A stretch of 64,000 nt of DNA, from assembly GCA_019187185.1 (NCBI GenBank), contig JABAQU010000011.1, forward strand, positions 124,001 through 188,000, read 5' to 3'. Below are positions 17,346 to 25,013 of this stretch, in pieces; the first letter of the stretch is position 1, and each line of letters begins with the position of its first letter. The DNA comes from Steroidobacteraceae bacterium (GTDB lineage Bacteria > Pseudomonadota > Gammaproteobacteria > Steroidobacterales > Steroidobacteraceae). Under the pieces are notes generated by a model. It was not told where the DNA came from. It searched no databases and was given only the letters and a program-made list of their open reading frames with translations. The translations under genes and the position numbers were made by a program.

Positions 17346-17903
17346 TCAATAGTGCAGGCGCAGCACCGACGCGCGCCCGACATCGGGAACGGTGACGACG
17401 TAGATCGTGCCGTAATCGTCGTCCGCCATCGGCGGGATGTCGCTGCGGGTGCTCAGCGTAGCCACGATCTGCGGCACCGTGTTGCTGTGTCCGACGATGA
17501 GCGCGACGCCGCCGTGCTGTTCGCGCCGCACGCGGCGTGCGAGGTCGGCCGGCGGATCGTCGGCGGTCTGCACCTGCAGTTCCAGCCGGGCCGCAAGCGG
17601 CGCGGCAGTCGCCTGCGCGCGGCGGGTCGACGTCGCATAGATCGCGCGCACGGCGCCGACCCCCGAGCGCTCGCCGAACAGCCCCGCGAGCCGCTGCGCG
17701 CGATCGTCGCCTTCGGGCGTGAGCGGCGGATCCTCGATGGTGCCGAGCTGCTTTTCGGCATGGCGCACCACAATGACGGTCGTGCTCGTCACGCGGGTCC
17801 AGAACGTGACGCTCGCGACCGCGAGCACCGTGACGGCGAGCAGTGTGATCCACAGCGGCGCGAGAAAGGTACCGCGGCGGCGAGCCACCTTGGGGGCATC
17901 CAT
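17346..17903 (-). CDS. Membrane-anchored histidine phosphatase (phosphoglycerate mutase-like)
   Basis: A 185-residue protein. Residues 16-38 form one membrane segment (PLWITLLAVTVLAVASVTFW), followed by a compact histidine phosphatase domain facing the periplasm. The catalytic RHA motif is at about 47 (VIVVRHAEK) and the second His is in LIVGHSNTVPQIV. The size resembles SixA-type phosphatases, but the membrane anchor and the extracytoplasmic position argue against a phosphorelay role. The substrate is unknown. The gene is divergent from the 91-residue gene downstream in coordinates. Confidence 0.85.
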   Translation of the reverse strand: MDAPKVARRRGTFLAPLWITLLAVTVLAVASVTFWTRVTSTTVIVVRHAEKQLGTIEDPPLTPEGDDRAQRLAGLFGERSGVGAVRAIYATSTRRAQATAAPLAARLELQVQTADDPPADLARRVRREQHGGVALIVGHSNTVPQIVATLSTRSDIPPMADDDYGTIYVVTVPDVGRASVLRLHY

Positions 17904-17987
17904 GGCCCGGCATCATAGCAGCGCCGCAGCGCGCGGCCGCGCCGTCGTGCTACGGTTGCGGCCCCGTCCACGGCCGAAGGCAAGCAC

Positions 17988-18263
17988 ATGCGATTCGAAA
18001 AGCAGGAATTCGACGACGAGACGATCGTGCTCGACGGCAACGAGTACGTCGACTGCACGTTTCGCAACTGCCGATTCCAGTACGACGGCGGCGAGTTCAA
18101 CATCGAGCGCATCCGCTTCGACACGATCGAATTCACGGTGAGCGGCCCTGCGGCACGCACTGTCGTGCTGCTTCGCAGCCTGTGGGCGGGACCCGCAGGG
18201 CGCCAGGCCGTACTCGCGCTGCTCGATCCGCAAGTCGCCGCGACGCCCGACCGGCCGCAGTGA
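17988..18263 (+). CDS. Small protein of unknown function (pentapeptide-like N-terminus)
   Basis: A 91-residue soluble protein. The N-terminal half (FDDETIVLDGNEYVDCTFRN and what follows) has the spacing of short right-handed beta-helix or pentapeptide-like coils (VDCTFRNCRFQY). The C-terminal half is an amphipathic helix ending in a Pro-rich tail. Similar small proteins occur widely without assigned function. No operon partner is evident: the next gene starts 83 bases later with its own ribosome-binding site. Confidence 0.7.
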   Translation: MRFEKQEFDDETIVLDGNEYVDCTFRNCRFQYDGGEFNIERIRFDTIEFTVSGPAARTVVLLRSLWAGPAGRQAVLALLDPQVAATPDRPQ

Positions 18264-18346
18264 GGCGAATGCGCCTTGCATGGTCTTGTGATAACGTCGT
18301 CGGCCCGCGAACAATTCGAATTCCAGGAAGCTGGAGGGAATCGGCC

Positions 18347-19273
18347 ATGAAGGATCTGAGCAGGAACCATGTCGTGCTCGCCGCTGTCGCTGCCGCGCTG
18401 TGCGCCGCTACCGCGGCTCAGGCGGCGGACAAGCCGCCTCCGGAGATTCCGAAGTGCGAGAAGCGCATCGGCACGCTGGCGGTGACGGAACCGGAAACGC
18501 GCTGGTGGCAGGCGCTCAACCTCGAATCGCCCGAGGCCCTCATCAAGGTGTTCGTGTCCGAGTCCAAGTGCTTCACGCTGGTCGATCGTGGCAAGGGCCT
18601 CGCGGCGGCGCAGGCCGAGCGCGCGCTGGCGGGTGGCGGCGAACTGCGCGGCGGATCGAACGTCGGCAAGGGCCAGATGAAGGCTGCCGACTACGTGCTC
18701 GTGCCCGACATCGTCAACAAGAACTCGAATTCCGGCGGCAAGAACATCGGCGGTCTCCTCGGCGGCATGCTCGGCGGTGTCGCCGGCGCGGTCGTGGGGG
18801 GCATCAGCCTGAAGAGCAAAACGGCGGACGTCGTGCTCACACTCACGGACGTGCGTTCGACCGAACAGGTGTCGCTGCAAGAGGGACATGCCAAGAAAAC
18901 CGATCTCGGCTGGGGCGCGGGCGGCGGCGCATTCTTCGGCGGCTTTGCGGCCGGCGGCGCGAGCAGCTACGCCAACACGGAAATCGGCCAGGTCGTCACG
19001 ATGGCCTATCTCGATGCCTTCGCAAAGCTGGTGAACGACGTCAAGCAGATCCAGCCCGACGCGAAGGCCGACAACGTGCAGCAGGCCGTCAGCATGGCCA
19101 AGCCCGGCAAGCTGTACGCCACCGCGAGCAAGTCGGGCCAGGTGCTGCGCGACCTGGACGCGGGCGCGATGCTCTATCCCACCGGCGAGAAGCAGGGCCC
19201 GTTCTGGAAGGTGCAGGACGAGCTCGGCAACGAAGGCTGGGTGGCGATGGGGCTATTGCAGCTCGCGAAGTAG
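18347..19273 (+). CDS. Exported CsgG-like protein with C-terminal SH3 domain
   Basis: A 308-residue protein with a signal peptide (VLAAVAAALCAATAAQAAD, cleavage about residue 26). Residues 35-240 resemble the CsgG/curli-assembly and LPO-type alpha/beta fold: KRIGTLAVTEPETRWW, CFTLVDRGKGLAAAQAERAL, YVLVPDIV, then a Gly-rich glycine-zipper-like stretch (GGLLGGMLGGVAGAVVGG), and DVVLTLTDVRSTEQV. Residues about 250-305 form a bacterial SH3 module (GKLYATASKSGQVLRDLDAG ... WKVQDELGNEGWVAMG). Probably periplasmic or outer-membrane associated and interacting with peptidoglycan (inference). Start ATG 18347 has GGAGGG 9-10 bases upstream. An intrinsic terminator follows. Confidence 0.8.
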   Translation: MKDLSRNHVVLAAVAAALCAATAAQAADKPPPEIPKCEKRIGTLAVTEPETRWWQALNLESPEALIKVFVSESKCFTLVDRGKGLAAAQAERALAGGGELRGGSNVGKGQMKAADYVLVPDIVNKNSNSGGKNIGGLLGGMLGGVAGAVVGGISLKSKTADVVLTLTDVRSTEQVSLQEGHAKKTDLGWGAGGGAFFGGFAAGGASSYANTEIGQVVTMAYLDAFAKLVNDVKQIQPDAKADNVQQAVSMAKPGKLYATASKSGQVLRDLDAGAMLYPTGEKQGPFWKVQDELGNEGWVAMGLLQLAK

Positions 19274-19287
19274 ACGGATCGTTCGAT

Positions 19288-19324
19288 GGCCCCACGCCGC
19301 GTATGCGGCGAGGGGCCTTATTTT
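19288..19324. terminator. Intrinsic terminator after the CsgG-like gene
   Basis: The outer stem GGCCCC/GGGGCC and inner stem GCCGC/GCGGC enclose a GTAT loop. The hairpin is followed on the plus strand by TTATTTT. It overlaps the last codons of the opposing FmdE-like gene and may serve both convergent transcripts. Confidence 0.85.
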
Positions 19325-19935
19325 GCCCGGCGTTCGACCCGGATCACGTTCCCGTCGTCGGCATGTTCGAGCAGCAGGCGGCGCACGCGTTCCTGCCAGG
19401 CCGACGCGAACGCGCTGCGTTCCGCGACGCTCGCATCGACGGCCAGCGCGCGGCCCATCAGCGAGCGCATCTGCGGCGCCGGCGGCACGTCCGTGAGATC
19501 CATCGACACGTGGACGGCAGCGCCGGTATCGCTGCGACGAAAGCTCGCGACGCAGCCGGCGTCGCCGCCATCAAACGCGAGCAGCCCGTGGCGCACGAAA
19601 CGCCCGCCGATGCCGTGAAAGCCATTGTCCGCTGCCGCGCCGGTGAGCAGCGTGAACACTTGCGAGATCACGCCAGTGGTGCCTTCGCCTTCCCCCTGGC
19701 TCATCGTCACGACAATCGCACCACGTTCGGCAGGCACACCGGGATACAGCGCGCGCAGCGCCGCACGCGCCATCAGGTACGCGCCCGCCACGGTCGGACA
19801 GGAATGCCCCGCGACGCGCACGGCATCGGCATAGCTGTACTCGATCAGCCCGCCATCGGCCGCACCGAGCAATTCCGCGAGCGGATCGCGCACGAGCACG
19901 CGCGGCGCGTCGGCAAAGAACGCCGGCAGGGACAC
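19318..19935 (-). CDS. FmdE-like family protein
   Basis: A 205-residue cytosolic protein. The core AGHSCPTVAGAYLMARAALRALYP and the following RGAIVVTMSQGEGEGTTGVI match the pattern of FmdE-domain proteins, which share a G-H-x-C-P-G/T metal-binding-like motif and occur near molybdenum or formylmethanofuran genes, though many members have nothing to do with methanogenesis. The Cys/His pair could bind metal. It is 3 bases downstream of the DUF2249 gene, so both are likely in one transcript with the Nudix gene. Function unknown. Confidence 0.7.
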   Translation of the reverse strand: MSLPAFFADAPRVLVRDPLAELLGAADGGLIEYSYADAVRVAGHSCPTVAGAYLMARAALRALYPGVPAERGAIVVTMSQGEGEGTTGVISQVFTLLTGAAADNGFHGIGGRFVRHGLLAFDGGDAGCVASFRRSDTGAAVHVSMDLTDVPPAPQMRSLMGRALAVDASVAERSAFASAWQERVRRLLLEHADDGNVIRVERRAK

Positions 19936-19938
19936 GAC

Positions 19939-20205
19939 CTACTCCTCGGGCAGGCCGGTGATGCCGAAATCGATCACGACACCGCCTTCGCCGCGCTGAC
20001 GGTAGGTCACCGTGAGATGATCGCCGAAGCGCTGGTTCAGCTGGCCGAGGAGCGGGATCGGATCGTGGTCGTTGACGAAGCGCATCGTCTCGCCGTTACG
20101 CAGCGCACCGAGTGCGCCGAAGATTGCCGAGTGACGGAAGCGGCGGGCCACACCGCGCGCATCGAAGACATGAACGTTGGCTTCAGGGACGAGTGGGGTC
20201 GACAT
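19939..20205 (-). CDS. DUF2249 domain protein
   Basis: An 88-residue protein with the DUF2249 hallmark RFVNDHDPIPLLGQLNQRFG. The fold is related to TusA sulfur carriers, but the Cys of TusA is absent here. Members are often linked to nitrogen-oxide, heme or sulfur metabolism; the role here is unknown. It immediately precedes the FmdE-like gene, and an 80-base gap separates it from the upstream Nudix gene. Confidence 0.75.
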   Translation of the reverse strand: MSTPLVPEANVHVFDARGVARRFRHSAIFGALGALRNGETMRFVNDHDPIPLLGQLNQRFGDHLTVTYRQRGEGGVVIDFGITGLPEE

Positions 20206-20285
20206 GTGCTGGCTCCAGTGGGGTGACCGGAACCATGCTACGCAGCGACCCCGGCTTTGCCCTGACTCATGTCAAGGCAATGCGA

Positions 20286-21026
20286 TCAGCCCGAGCGCTC
20301 GTAGCGCCAGCCCGAGGCCAGCATCCACAGCCGATGCCGCGATCCCGGCCGGTCGAGGTCGTCGCACGCATAGGCCGCATCGCCATCGTAGAGCGACACC
20401 ACCCCGCCCTCGACCGGCACGATGCGCGTCGCGAAACGCTCGGGCTGCGCGGCACGCGATTGCGCGATCGCGGTCGCGGCATCGCGATAGCCGCAGAGCC
20501 GATGCAACGTGATCCACGTCGGCGGGAGGATCTCTATGTCGCGCGCATCGCGACGCGCGAGCGCATCCGCGGGCCGCATCCAGCCGTGATCCTGGATCTC
20601 GCCCCGATCGATCGCGACGTCGCCGCCTGTCGCCCGCGCGATGAAGAACCAGGTGAGGAAGCGTTTCGGCGCGACCGGCGGGGGTGTCCAGTGCGAGAAC
20701 GCGACGAGTGCGTCCTCGGGGATCTCAAGACCGGCTTCTTCGCGAGCCTCGCGCACGGCGGCACGCCGCGCAGCGCCGATTTCATCATCGGCAGCGAGCC
20801 CGACGGCATCACCGGACTCGACTCGTCCGCCCGGGAAGACCCAGGTCCCGGCAACAAACGCGAGCTGCGCGCTTCGACGCAGCATCAGTGTCTCGAGGCC
20901 ATGCGAACCATCGCGGACGACGATCAGCGTGGCGGCCTGCATCGCCGCGTTGACTCCGGCGGCATCCGGCGCCCGACGCGCCCATTCGGCGACCCTGTTC
21001 TCGCGGGGACTTGTCTCGTCCGTCAC
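20286..21026 (-). CDS. Nudix hydrolase (NUDT8/19-like, long Nudix insertion)
   Basis: A 246-residue Nudix protein that hydrolyses nucleoside diphosphates linked to another group, probably CoA or nucleotide sugars in this subfamily. The Nudix box is split: FPGGRVESGDA (about 90-100) is followed by an insertion of some 15 residues before RAAVREAREEAGLEIPE, as in NUDT8/NUDT19-type proteins. The REAREEAG catalytic/magnesium-binding part is intact. I choose the GTG at 21026 because GGAGGG lies 6 bases upstream; the frame runs open to 21101. This is the last ordinary gene before the low-GC defence island. Confidence 0.85.
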   Translation of the reverse strand: MTDETSPRENRVAEWARRAPDAAGVNAAMQAATLIVVRDGSHGLETLMLRRSAQLAFVAGTWVFPGGRVESGDAVGLAADDEIGAARRAAVREAREEAGLEIPEDALVAFSHWTPPPVAPKRFLTWFFIARATGGDVAIDRGEIQDHGWMRPADALARRDARDIEILPPTWITLHRLCGYRDAATAIAQSRAAQPERFATRIVPVEGGVVSLYDGDAAYACDDLDRPGSRHRLWMLASGWRYERSG

Positions 21027-21284
21027 TACCGCCCTCCGCGCGCCACCCCGCGCACCTTCACCGACCGGCGGATTTCGCACCGGCCCCGACGCACTCGACA
21101 TTGCAACGGATTCTCGGGGTAGTGAATTTCTGTATTGCGCGAGATACCGTTATCCGCTGCGCCGATGCACCAACACTGTCAGTCGGTCTCGAATCGTATT
21201 TCGCCGTCATCACTGCCCGCGGCGATGATAGCCCACATCTGCTTGCTACCGGCGAAATCACACGAGCTTGGGCTGTCAGCAGCA
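21027..21284. other. Non-coding or decayed region at the island edge
   Basis: No intact gene is visible on either strand. On the minus strand, a frame starting MRFRL at 21300 overlaps the end of the ParD fragment as parE genes do, but the following sequence does not read as ParE, and the other frames carry stops. A short coding-like stretch (MWAIIAAGSDDGEIRFETD) ends in another frame near 21185. Base composition is more balanced than in the flanking genes. Confidence 0.5.
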
Positions 21285-21458
21285 TCAGCCGGAATCGCAT
21301 TGGGCGAGCTTCCGACGTGCAAATGCTGCGAAGTCGAACGGCTGCGGTTCGCCGCTGCCCTCGCCTGCGATCAGCGCCTGACGTAATGCCTCGATCTGCG
21401 CGGATTCTGACGCGTCCTGCATCTCAGTCACGGAAGCGCCTTGACTTCCAGAGTCCAT
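21285..21458 (-). pseudogene. ParD-type antitoxin C-terminal remnant
   Basis: Codons 1-57 from the ATG at 21458 end with SAQIEALRQALIAGEGSGEP and then PFDFAAFARRKLAQ, the typical C-terminal helix of ParD/CC2985-family antitoxins (E-A-L-R-x-A-L-x-x-G-x-x-SGE-x-x-PFDF). The ribbon-helix-helix DNA-binding half that should precede it is missing; the residues before (MDSGSQGASVTEMQ) do not resemble it. No intact parE follows. I read it as the leftover of a parDE toxin-antitoxin pair at the island edge. Confidence 0.6.
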
Positions 21459-21595
21459 GGTTTGAGACCCTCTTCGATCAAACAGCAGTAGTCCCATCCC
21501 CGCGTGGGAGAAGGACTGAGCATTTGAAGCTGGCCACAGGATCGATGCGCTTGATAGAAACCCGTGACCTCGGTCGCGTGCAGGCGTCTCATGGT

Positions 21596-22987
21596 TCAGC
21601 AGCCTGCCACCGCACACGCGTCGACCACCCGACTTGACGCGTACAGCATCGGAATATCCTTGCTGCCGACCCTGAACTGGCTGCGCCGCTTCGTCAGGGG
21701 CTTGTCTGTGGACACCTTTTCCACCTTGATGCCGGGGTCGTAATAGACCTTCCCGGCTTCCATTGCTGCCAGGAACAGGCCGAACTCCGCTCCCTCGCCG
21801 AGCAGGATACTCCGTCCATATCGGTACTGCCGATCCGGCACAAGTCGCTGTTGCGCGGGAACGAAAGCGGCGTGAGCGTGCTTCGTCTTCCAGTGGTCAA
21901 TCAGTTTGGCGAAGGACCAGGACATCGCTTCCCGATCTTTGCGGTCCAGCAACCTGATGGCACCGCTCGGCGAATATTTCCGTCCACCCGCCGTGAATCC
22001 ATCCACGACCATGCGCAGGTTTGTCTTCGCATGAGCAGCACCATTGGCGCGATACACGCCGCCGAAATTCAGGCGGTCCGGCCGTCCCTTGGTGTCCTCA
22101 TATCCATAGCGGCGCATGAATGCCATGAACCCGTCATGGACATACGCGCCAGCCGTCGGCTCGGGAGTGAACAATGTGACCACGCTGGCTCCGGGTTTGG
22201 TCGAATTCGGTACCTTTCTCGCCTTGATCTCCCATCCACGAAAATCGGGTTGCGAATAGCCGTTGGAGCGAATGCCGAGCAGCGATTCAAGCGTGTTGCC
22301 GTTGCAGTTTGGCGCGTTGCAGGGAACAAGAACACCGTTCTTGTCAAGACGGCGCGACGGGACCCAGTCGCGACGATGAATTGCGCACAACTCGCGCATC
22401 AGCTCCGTGAATCCATCACCCCGCGCCAAGCCAGGTATCGGCAGGATGACGAAGGCACCATAGGTGTCGCGTGGATGGCAGGTATTGATTTCCCGTGCCG
22501 CGGGTGATTCTGGCGGAAGGGTAATTCCCAAGACCTTCGCCCCGCTGCCAACGCCGAGAACGAGTATTCGATCCGGCTCTTCGCCACGCTTTCCCTTGTC
22601 GTAGAGCGACGACGGTGCATCGCTGCAGCCGCGCAGAAATCCAGAAAGTCTGACTTCTGGATACTGCGGGTAGAAGATCAGCTTGGCATCGGGTGCATGG
22701 CATGGGCGTCCGTCCCTCCTGATCCAGTAGAAGTCAAGTGCAGACCTGAAAACGGCCTCAACGCCTCCACCCTTCTGGGTTGTGGATTCATGGAGAGTCA
22801 CTTTACCGGACGGGATCTTGCCCAACTGCGACATGTCGGGTGCGAGGTAAACCTGGTTTTTGCTGTTGGCGTTCCGCGGCAAGACCTTGTAGAGAAGCTC
22901 AGTGGCGCCATTGTCCTTGAGCAGCCTGAAAACGGTCACCAAGTCGATTTCAGACAACCATTGGGCTTGGTCGTCGGCCGTCGCCAT
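21596..22987 (-). CDS. MvaI/BcnI-type restriction endonuclease with long N-terminal extension
   Basis: A 463-residue protein. Its C-terminal 240 residues match the MvaI/BcnI family (monomeric enzymes of about 240 residues that cut CCWGG or CCSGG): GNTLESLLGIRSNGYSQPDF, with the PD-(D/E)XK nuclease triad Asp248, Glu253, Lys255 (PDFRGWEIKAR). The first about 200 residues (NSKNQVYLAPDMSQLG, FYPQYPEVRLSGFLRGCSD) are an added domain, perhaps an effector or target-binding module like the N-terminal domain of EcoRII (inference). ATG 22987 overlaps the vsr stop (TGATG) behind an AGGGGAAG ribosome-binding site, so the enzyme is translationally coupled to vsr. The partner methylase lies upstream on the same strand. 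Confidence 0.88.
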   Translation of the reverse strand: MATADDQAQWLSEIDLVTVFRLLKDNGATELLYKVLPRNANSKNQVYLAPDMSQLGKIPSGKVTLHESTTQKGGGVEAVFRSALDFYWIRRDGRPCHAPDAKLIFYPQYPEVRLSGFLRGCSDAPSSLYDKGKRGEEPDRILVLGVGSGAKVLGITLPPESPAAREINTCHPRDTYGAFVILPIPGLARGDGFTELMRELCAIHRRDWVPSRRLDKNGVLVPCNAPNCNGNTLESLLGIRSNGYSQPDFRGWEIKARKVPNSTKPGASVVTLFTPEPTAGAYVHDGFMAFMRRYGYEDTKGRPDRLNFGGVYRANGAAHAKTNLRMVVDGFTAGGRKYSPSGAIRLLDRKDREAMSWSFAKLIDHWKTKHAHAAFVPAQQRLVPDRQYRYGRSILLGEGAEFGLFLAAMEAGKVYYDPGIKVEKVSTDKPLTKRRSQFRVGSKDIPMLYASSRVVDACAVAGC

Positions 22988-23403
22988 CACTTCCCCTTTC
23001 GCTCGTCCGACCAAATCCGCGCAACCAGAGCATCCATCTTTCGCTGGTTCACCTGACACGACCAGATGACGTGGACCCGCCAGCCAAGTCGCCGAAGCTG
23101 ACGCCTTACGACGGCGTCCCGCTGCTTGTTTGCAGAAAATTTCGTCTGCCAGAAATCAGCATTGCTCGCAGGTGTCGTTGCGTACCGGCAGCCGGCGTGT
23201 CGATGCCAGAAACAACCATGCACGAACACGACAGCATGATACTTGGGAAGTACCACATCCGGCCTTCCAGGCAATCCCGCGTGCAACCTGAAACGCAATC
23301 CGGCACGGTGAAGAAACCCGCGCACAGCACGCTCCGGCTTCGTGTTTTTGCCGCGAATCCCGGACATCATCCGGCTCCGCGTCACCCGATCCACGACATC
23401 CAT
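22987..23403 (-). CDS. vsr: Very short patch repair endonuclease (Vsr)
   Basis: A 138-residue Vsr endonuclease. It nicks next to T:G mismatches that arise when 5-methylcytosine deaminates in CC(W)GG-type sites, starting very short patch repair. The start block (MDVVDRVTRSRMMSGIRGKN, then TKPE) is near invariant in the family, and the catalytic and zinc region is present (VVFVHGCFWHRHAGCRY, FWQTKFSANKQRD, VHVIWSCQV). An in-frame ATG at 23439 would add 12 residues; I prefer 23403 because that is where the family begins. It sits 58 bases after the methyltransferase stop and overlaps the endonuclease start. Confidence 0.95.
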   Translation of the reverse strand: MDVVDRVTRSRMMSGIRGKNTKPERAVRGFLHRAGLRFRLHAGLPGRPDVVLPKYHAVVFVHGCFWHRHAGCRYATTPASNADFWQTKFSANKQRDAVVRRQLRRLGWRVHVIWSCQVNQRKMDALVARIWSDERKGK

Positions 23404-23461
23404 CAGCGAACCATTCCCGGCATCGCAGGATGGCAGCAATGGAGCGACACGCCTCCCGCAC

Positions 23462-24706
23462 CTACGCCGCCAGCAGGGATTTCTGCCTCGCCAATTCCGG
23501 GTCGACCAGTCTCAGGATGCGGGGCTTCATCACTCGGGCGACCTCCCGCATGACCGGCATGACCACGCTGTTGCCGAATTGCTTGTAGGCCTGCGTATCA
23601 CTGACCGGGATCACGAATTCGTCCGGGAACCCCATGAGCCGCGCGCATTCACGTGGTGTAAGCCGCCGAGGACGCTTGCGCACCCCCTGAGAAACCAGAA
23701 TCTCCGATCCGTCCTTGTAATACCTGGCCGACAAGGTGCGTGCAACAGCGTCACCATCCACCAATCCATAGCCAAATCCGTTGCCAGCCGCCTTGTGCTT
23801 GGCCGCATAGGCCTTCAGATAGGCCCAAAGCTTCGGCGTCAGAGTGTAGCGGGCATCCACCTTGGCCAGCGGGCCAACCGTGTAGTGACTCTCAGCCCGC
23901 TCGCTGCCGTCCTCGGGATGCAGGATCGAGGACAGCACCGGCCTGTTGTCCGGTAGCACAACATCCGCCCAGTCAAAATCGGTTTCCTCACGAAACCCTG
24001 CTATCAGGATGCGCTCGCGGTGCTGGGGAACGAAATGAGCGCCATCGATGACCTTGTGGTGAATGTGATAGCCGAGGTCCTTTTCCAGCGCCTTCCTGAT
24101 GACGCGAAACGTATTGCCCCTGTCGTGACTAACCAGGTTCTTCACGTTCTCCAGCAGGAAGGCCGCAGGGCGTTTGGCAGCGATGATCCGCGCCACATCG
24201 AAGAACAAGGTTCCTTGCGTCTCGTCGGCGAACCCGTGGGCACGCCCAAGGGCGTTCTTCTTTGACACCCCGGCGATACTGAACGGCTGACACGGAAACC
24301 CCGCCAGCAGTACATCGTGGTCCGGAACATCGTGTTCATCGATCTTCGTGATGTCGCCTGCCAGTGCATGGGCAGAATCGGGAAAATTGGCGAGGTAGGT
24401 CTTCTGCGCCCAGGGATTCCACTCGCTGGTGAACACGCACCGTCCGCCATGCGCCTCGAAAGCCATGCGGATGCCACCAATTCCGGCGAACAGGTCGACG
24501 AACCTGAAGACGTGGTCGCCTGCACCCGGTCGGTCGGTCAGCGGCAGCAGGCGCTGGCGGATGGCATCCGCCAAGTACGGCGGCGGCTCGGTTTCCCGAA
24601 CCTCCCATCTACGCAGCGTGCGGGTGGTGACGCCCAAAGCCTCTGCCAACTCCCGCTGGTTATAGCGCCCGCGCAGGGAGGTAAGCAGTTGAATGGGGTC
24701 TTCCAC
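23462..24706 (-). CDS. DNA (cytosine-5) methyltransferase, Dcm-like, with N-terminal HTH
   Basis: A 414-residue C5 methyltransferase. All key motifs are present: I FVDLFAGIGGIRMAFE, IV GFPCQPFSIAG with nucleophile Cys139, VI LLENVKNL, VIII QHRERILIAG, X QFGNSVVMPV. Long blocks are near identical to E. coli Dcm (GVSKKNALGRAHGF, ETQGTLFFDVARII, RTLSARYYKDGSEIL, RPRRLTPRECARLMGF), so the target is probably CCWGG or the related CCNGG, inner C. Residues about 15-36 form a helix-turn-helix (NQRELAEALGVTTRTLRRWE), as in M.SsoII-type enzymes that repress their own promoter. GTG 24706 is chosen because any upstream start would precede the promoter. Confidence 0.93.
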   Translation of the reverse strand: MEDPIQLLTSLRGRYNQRELAEALGVTTRTLRRWEVRETEPPPYLADAIRQRLLPLTDRPGAGDHVFRFVDLFAGIGGIRMAFEAHGGRCVFTSEWNPWAQKTYLANFPDSAHALAGDITKIDEHDVPDHDVLLAGFPCQPFSIAGVSKKNALGRAHGFADETQGTLFFDVARIIAAKRPAAFLLENVKNLVSHDRGNTFRVIRKALEKDLGYHIHHKVIDGAHFVPQHRERILIAGFREETDFDWADVVLPDNRPVLSSILHPEDGSERAESHYTVGPLAKVDARYTLTPKLWAYLKAYAAKHKAAGNGFGYGLVDGDAVARTLSARYYKDGSEILVSQGVRKRPRRLTPRECARLMGFPDEFVIPVSDTQAYKQFGNSVVMPVMREVARVMKPRILRLVDPELARQKSLLAA

Positions 24707-24737
24707 AGGCGCGCTTCCGATCTCAGGGGACGAAATG

Positions 24738-24772
24738 CGGACATTATGTCCGTATTCTTGTCCAGATATCAA
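24738..24772 (-). promoter_or_regulatory. Methyltransferase promoter with palindromic operator over the -10 box
   Basis: On the minus strand, -35 TTGATA (24767-24772) and -10 CATAAT (24743-24748) are separated by 18 bases. The -10 lies inside a perfect 15-base palindrome, CGGACAT-A-ATGTCCG (24738-24752). Its GGACA...TGTCC half-sites match the pattern known for the M.SsoII autoregulatory site. More half-sites (TTGTCC 24758-24763, GGACAA 24779-24784) lie just upstream. The methyltransferase HTH is the obvious candidate ligand. Confidence 0.75.
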
Positions 24773-24990
24773 GCGTCCGGACAAGACGCGCGGCTCCTGA
24801 GACTTGCCGCCGGCAATGTCGTCGTGTTGGCCCGCATCGCCTTACAGACCTTGAGCATTGCCCCTGCCCTAGCGCTGCCACTAGGTTGCGGGTACGGCTG
24901 GGCTGCCAGCCACCGGGCCAGTTTCTCGAGGGCGAGGAGCCGTTCTTCGGCCCTGACGAGTTGGGCGGGTGTGGGCTGTGGCTTGGGCAT
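24769..24990 (-). CDS. Possible small open frame upstream of the methyltransferase
   Basis: A 73-codon frame (MPKPQPTPAQLVRAEERLLA, then LEKLARWLAAQP and a low-complexity tail) lies between the NADAR gene and the methyltransferase promoter on the same strand. The first 35 residues look like an amphipathic helix with host-like codon use; the rest does not look like a folded protein. There is no clear ribosome-binding site. The 326-base gap also holds two palindromes near 25014-25043. It may be non-coding. Confidence 0.25.
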   Translation of the reverse strand: MPKPQPTPAQLVRAEERLLALEKLARWLAAQPYPQPSGSARAGAMLKVCKAMRANTTTLPAASLRSRASCPDA

Positions 24991-25013
24991 GCCCACAGGG
25001 TACGGGAACCTGC

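Noticed and set aside
21058-21300. A possible parE toxin starting MRFRL and overlapping the ParD remnant
   Set aside because: Only the first five residues resemble ParE. The rest of the frame does not, and the alternative frames contain several stops.
21459-21595. Direct repeat of the tRNA-Ser end as an attachment site on the left side of the island
   Set aside because: I looked for the GGTGGGATTCGAACCCAC-type end near 21-21.6 kb and saw none.
24707-24784. Upstream TTG start for the methyltransferase
   Set aside because: It would place the start codon upstream of the promoter and put the operator inside the coding region; the GTG at 24706 lies just behind both and before the first conserved helix.
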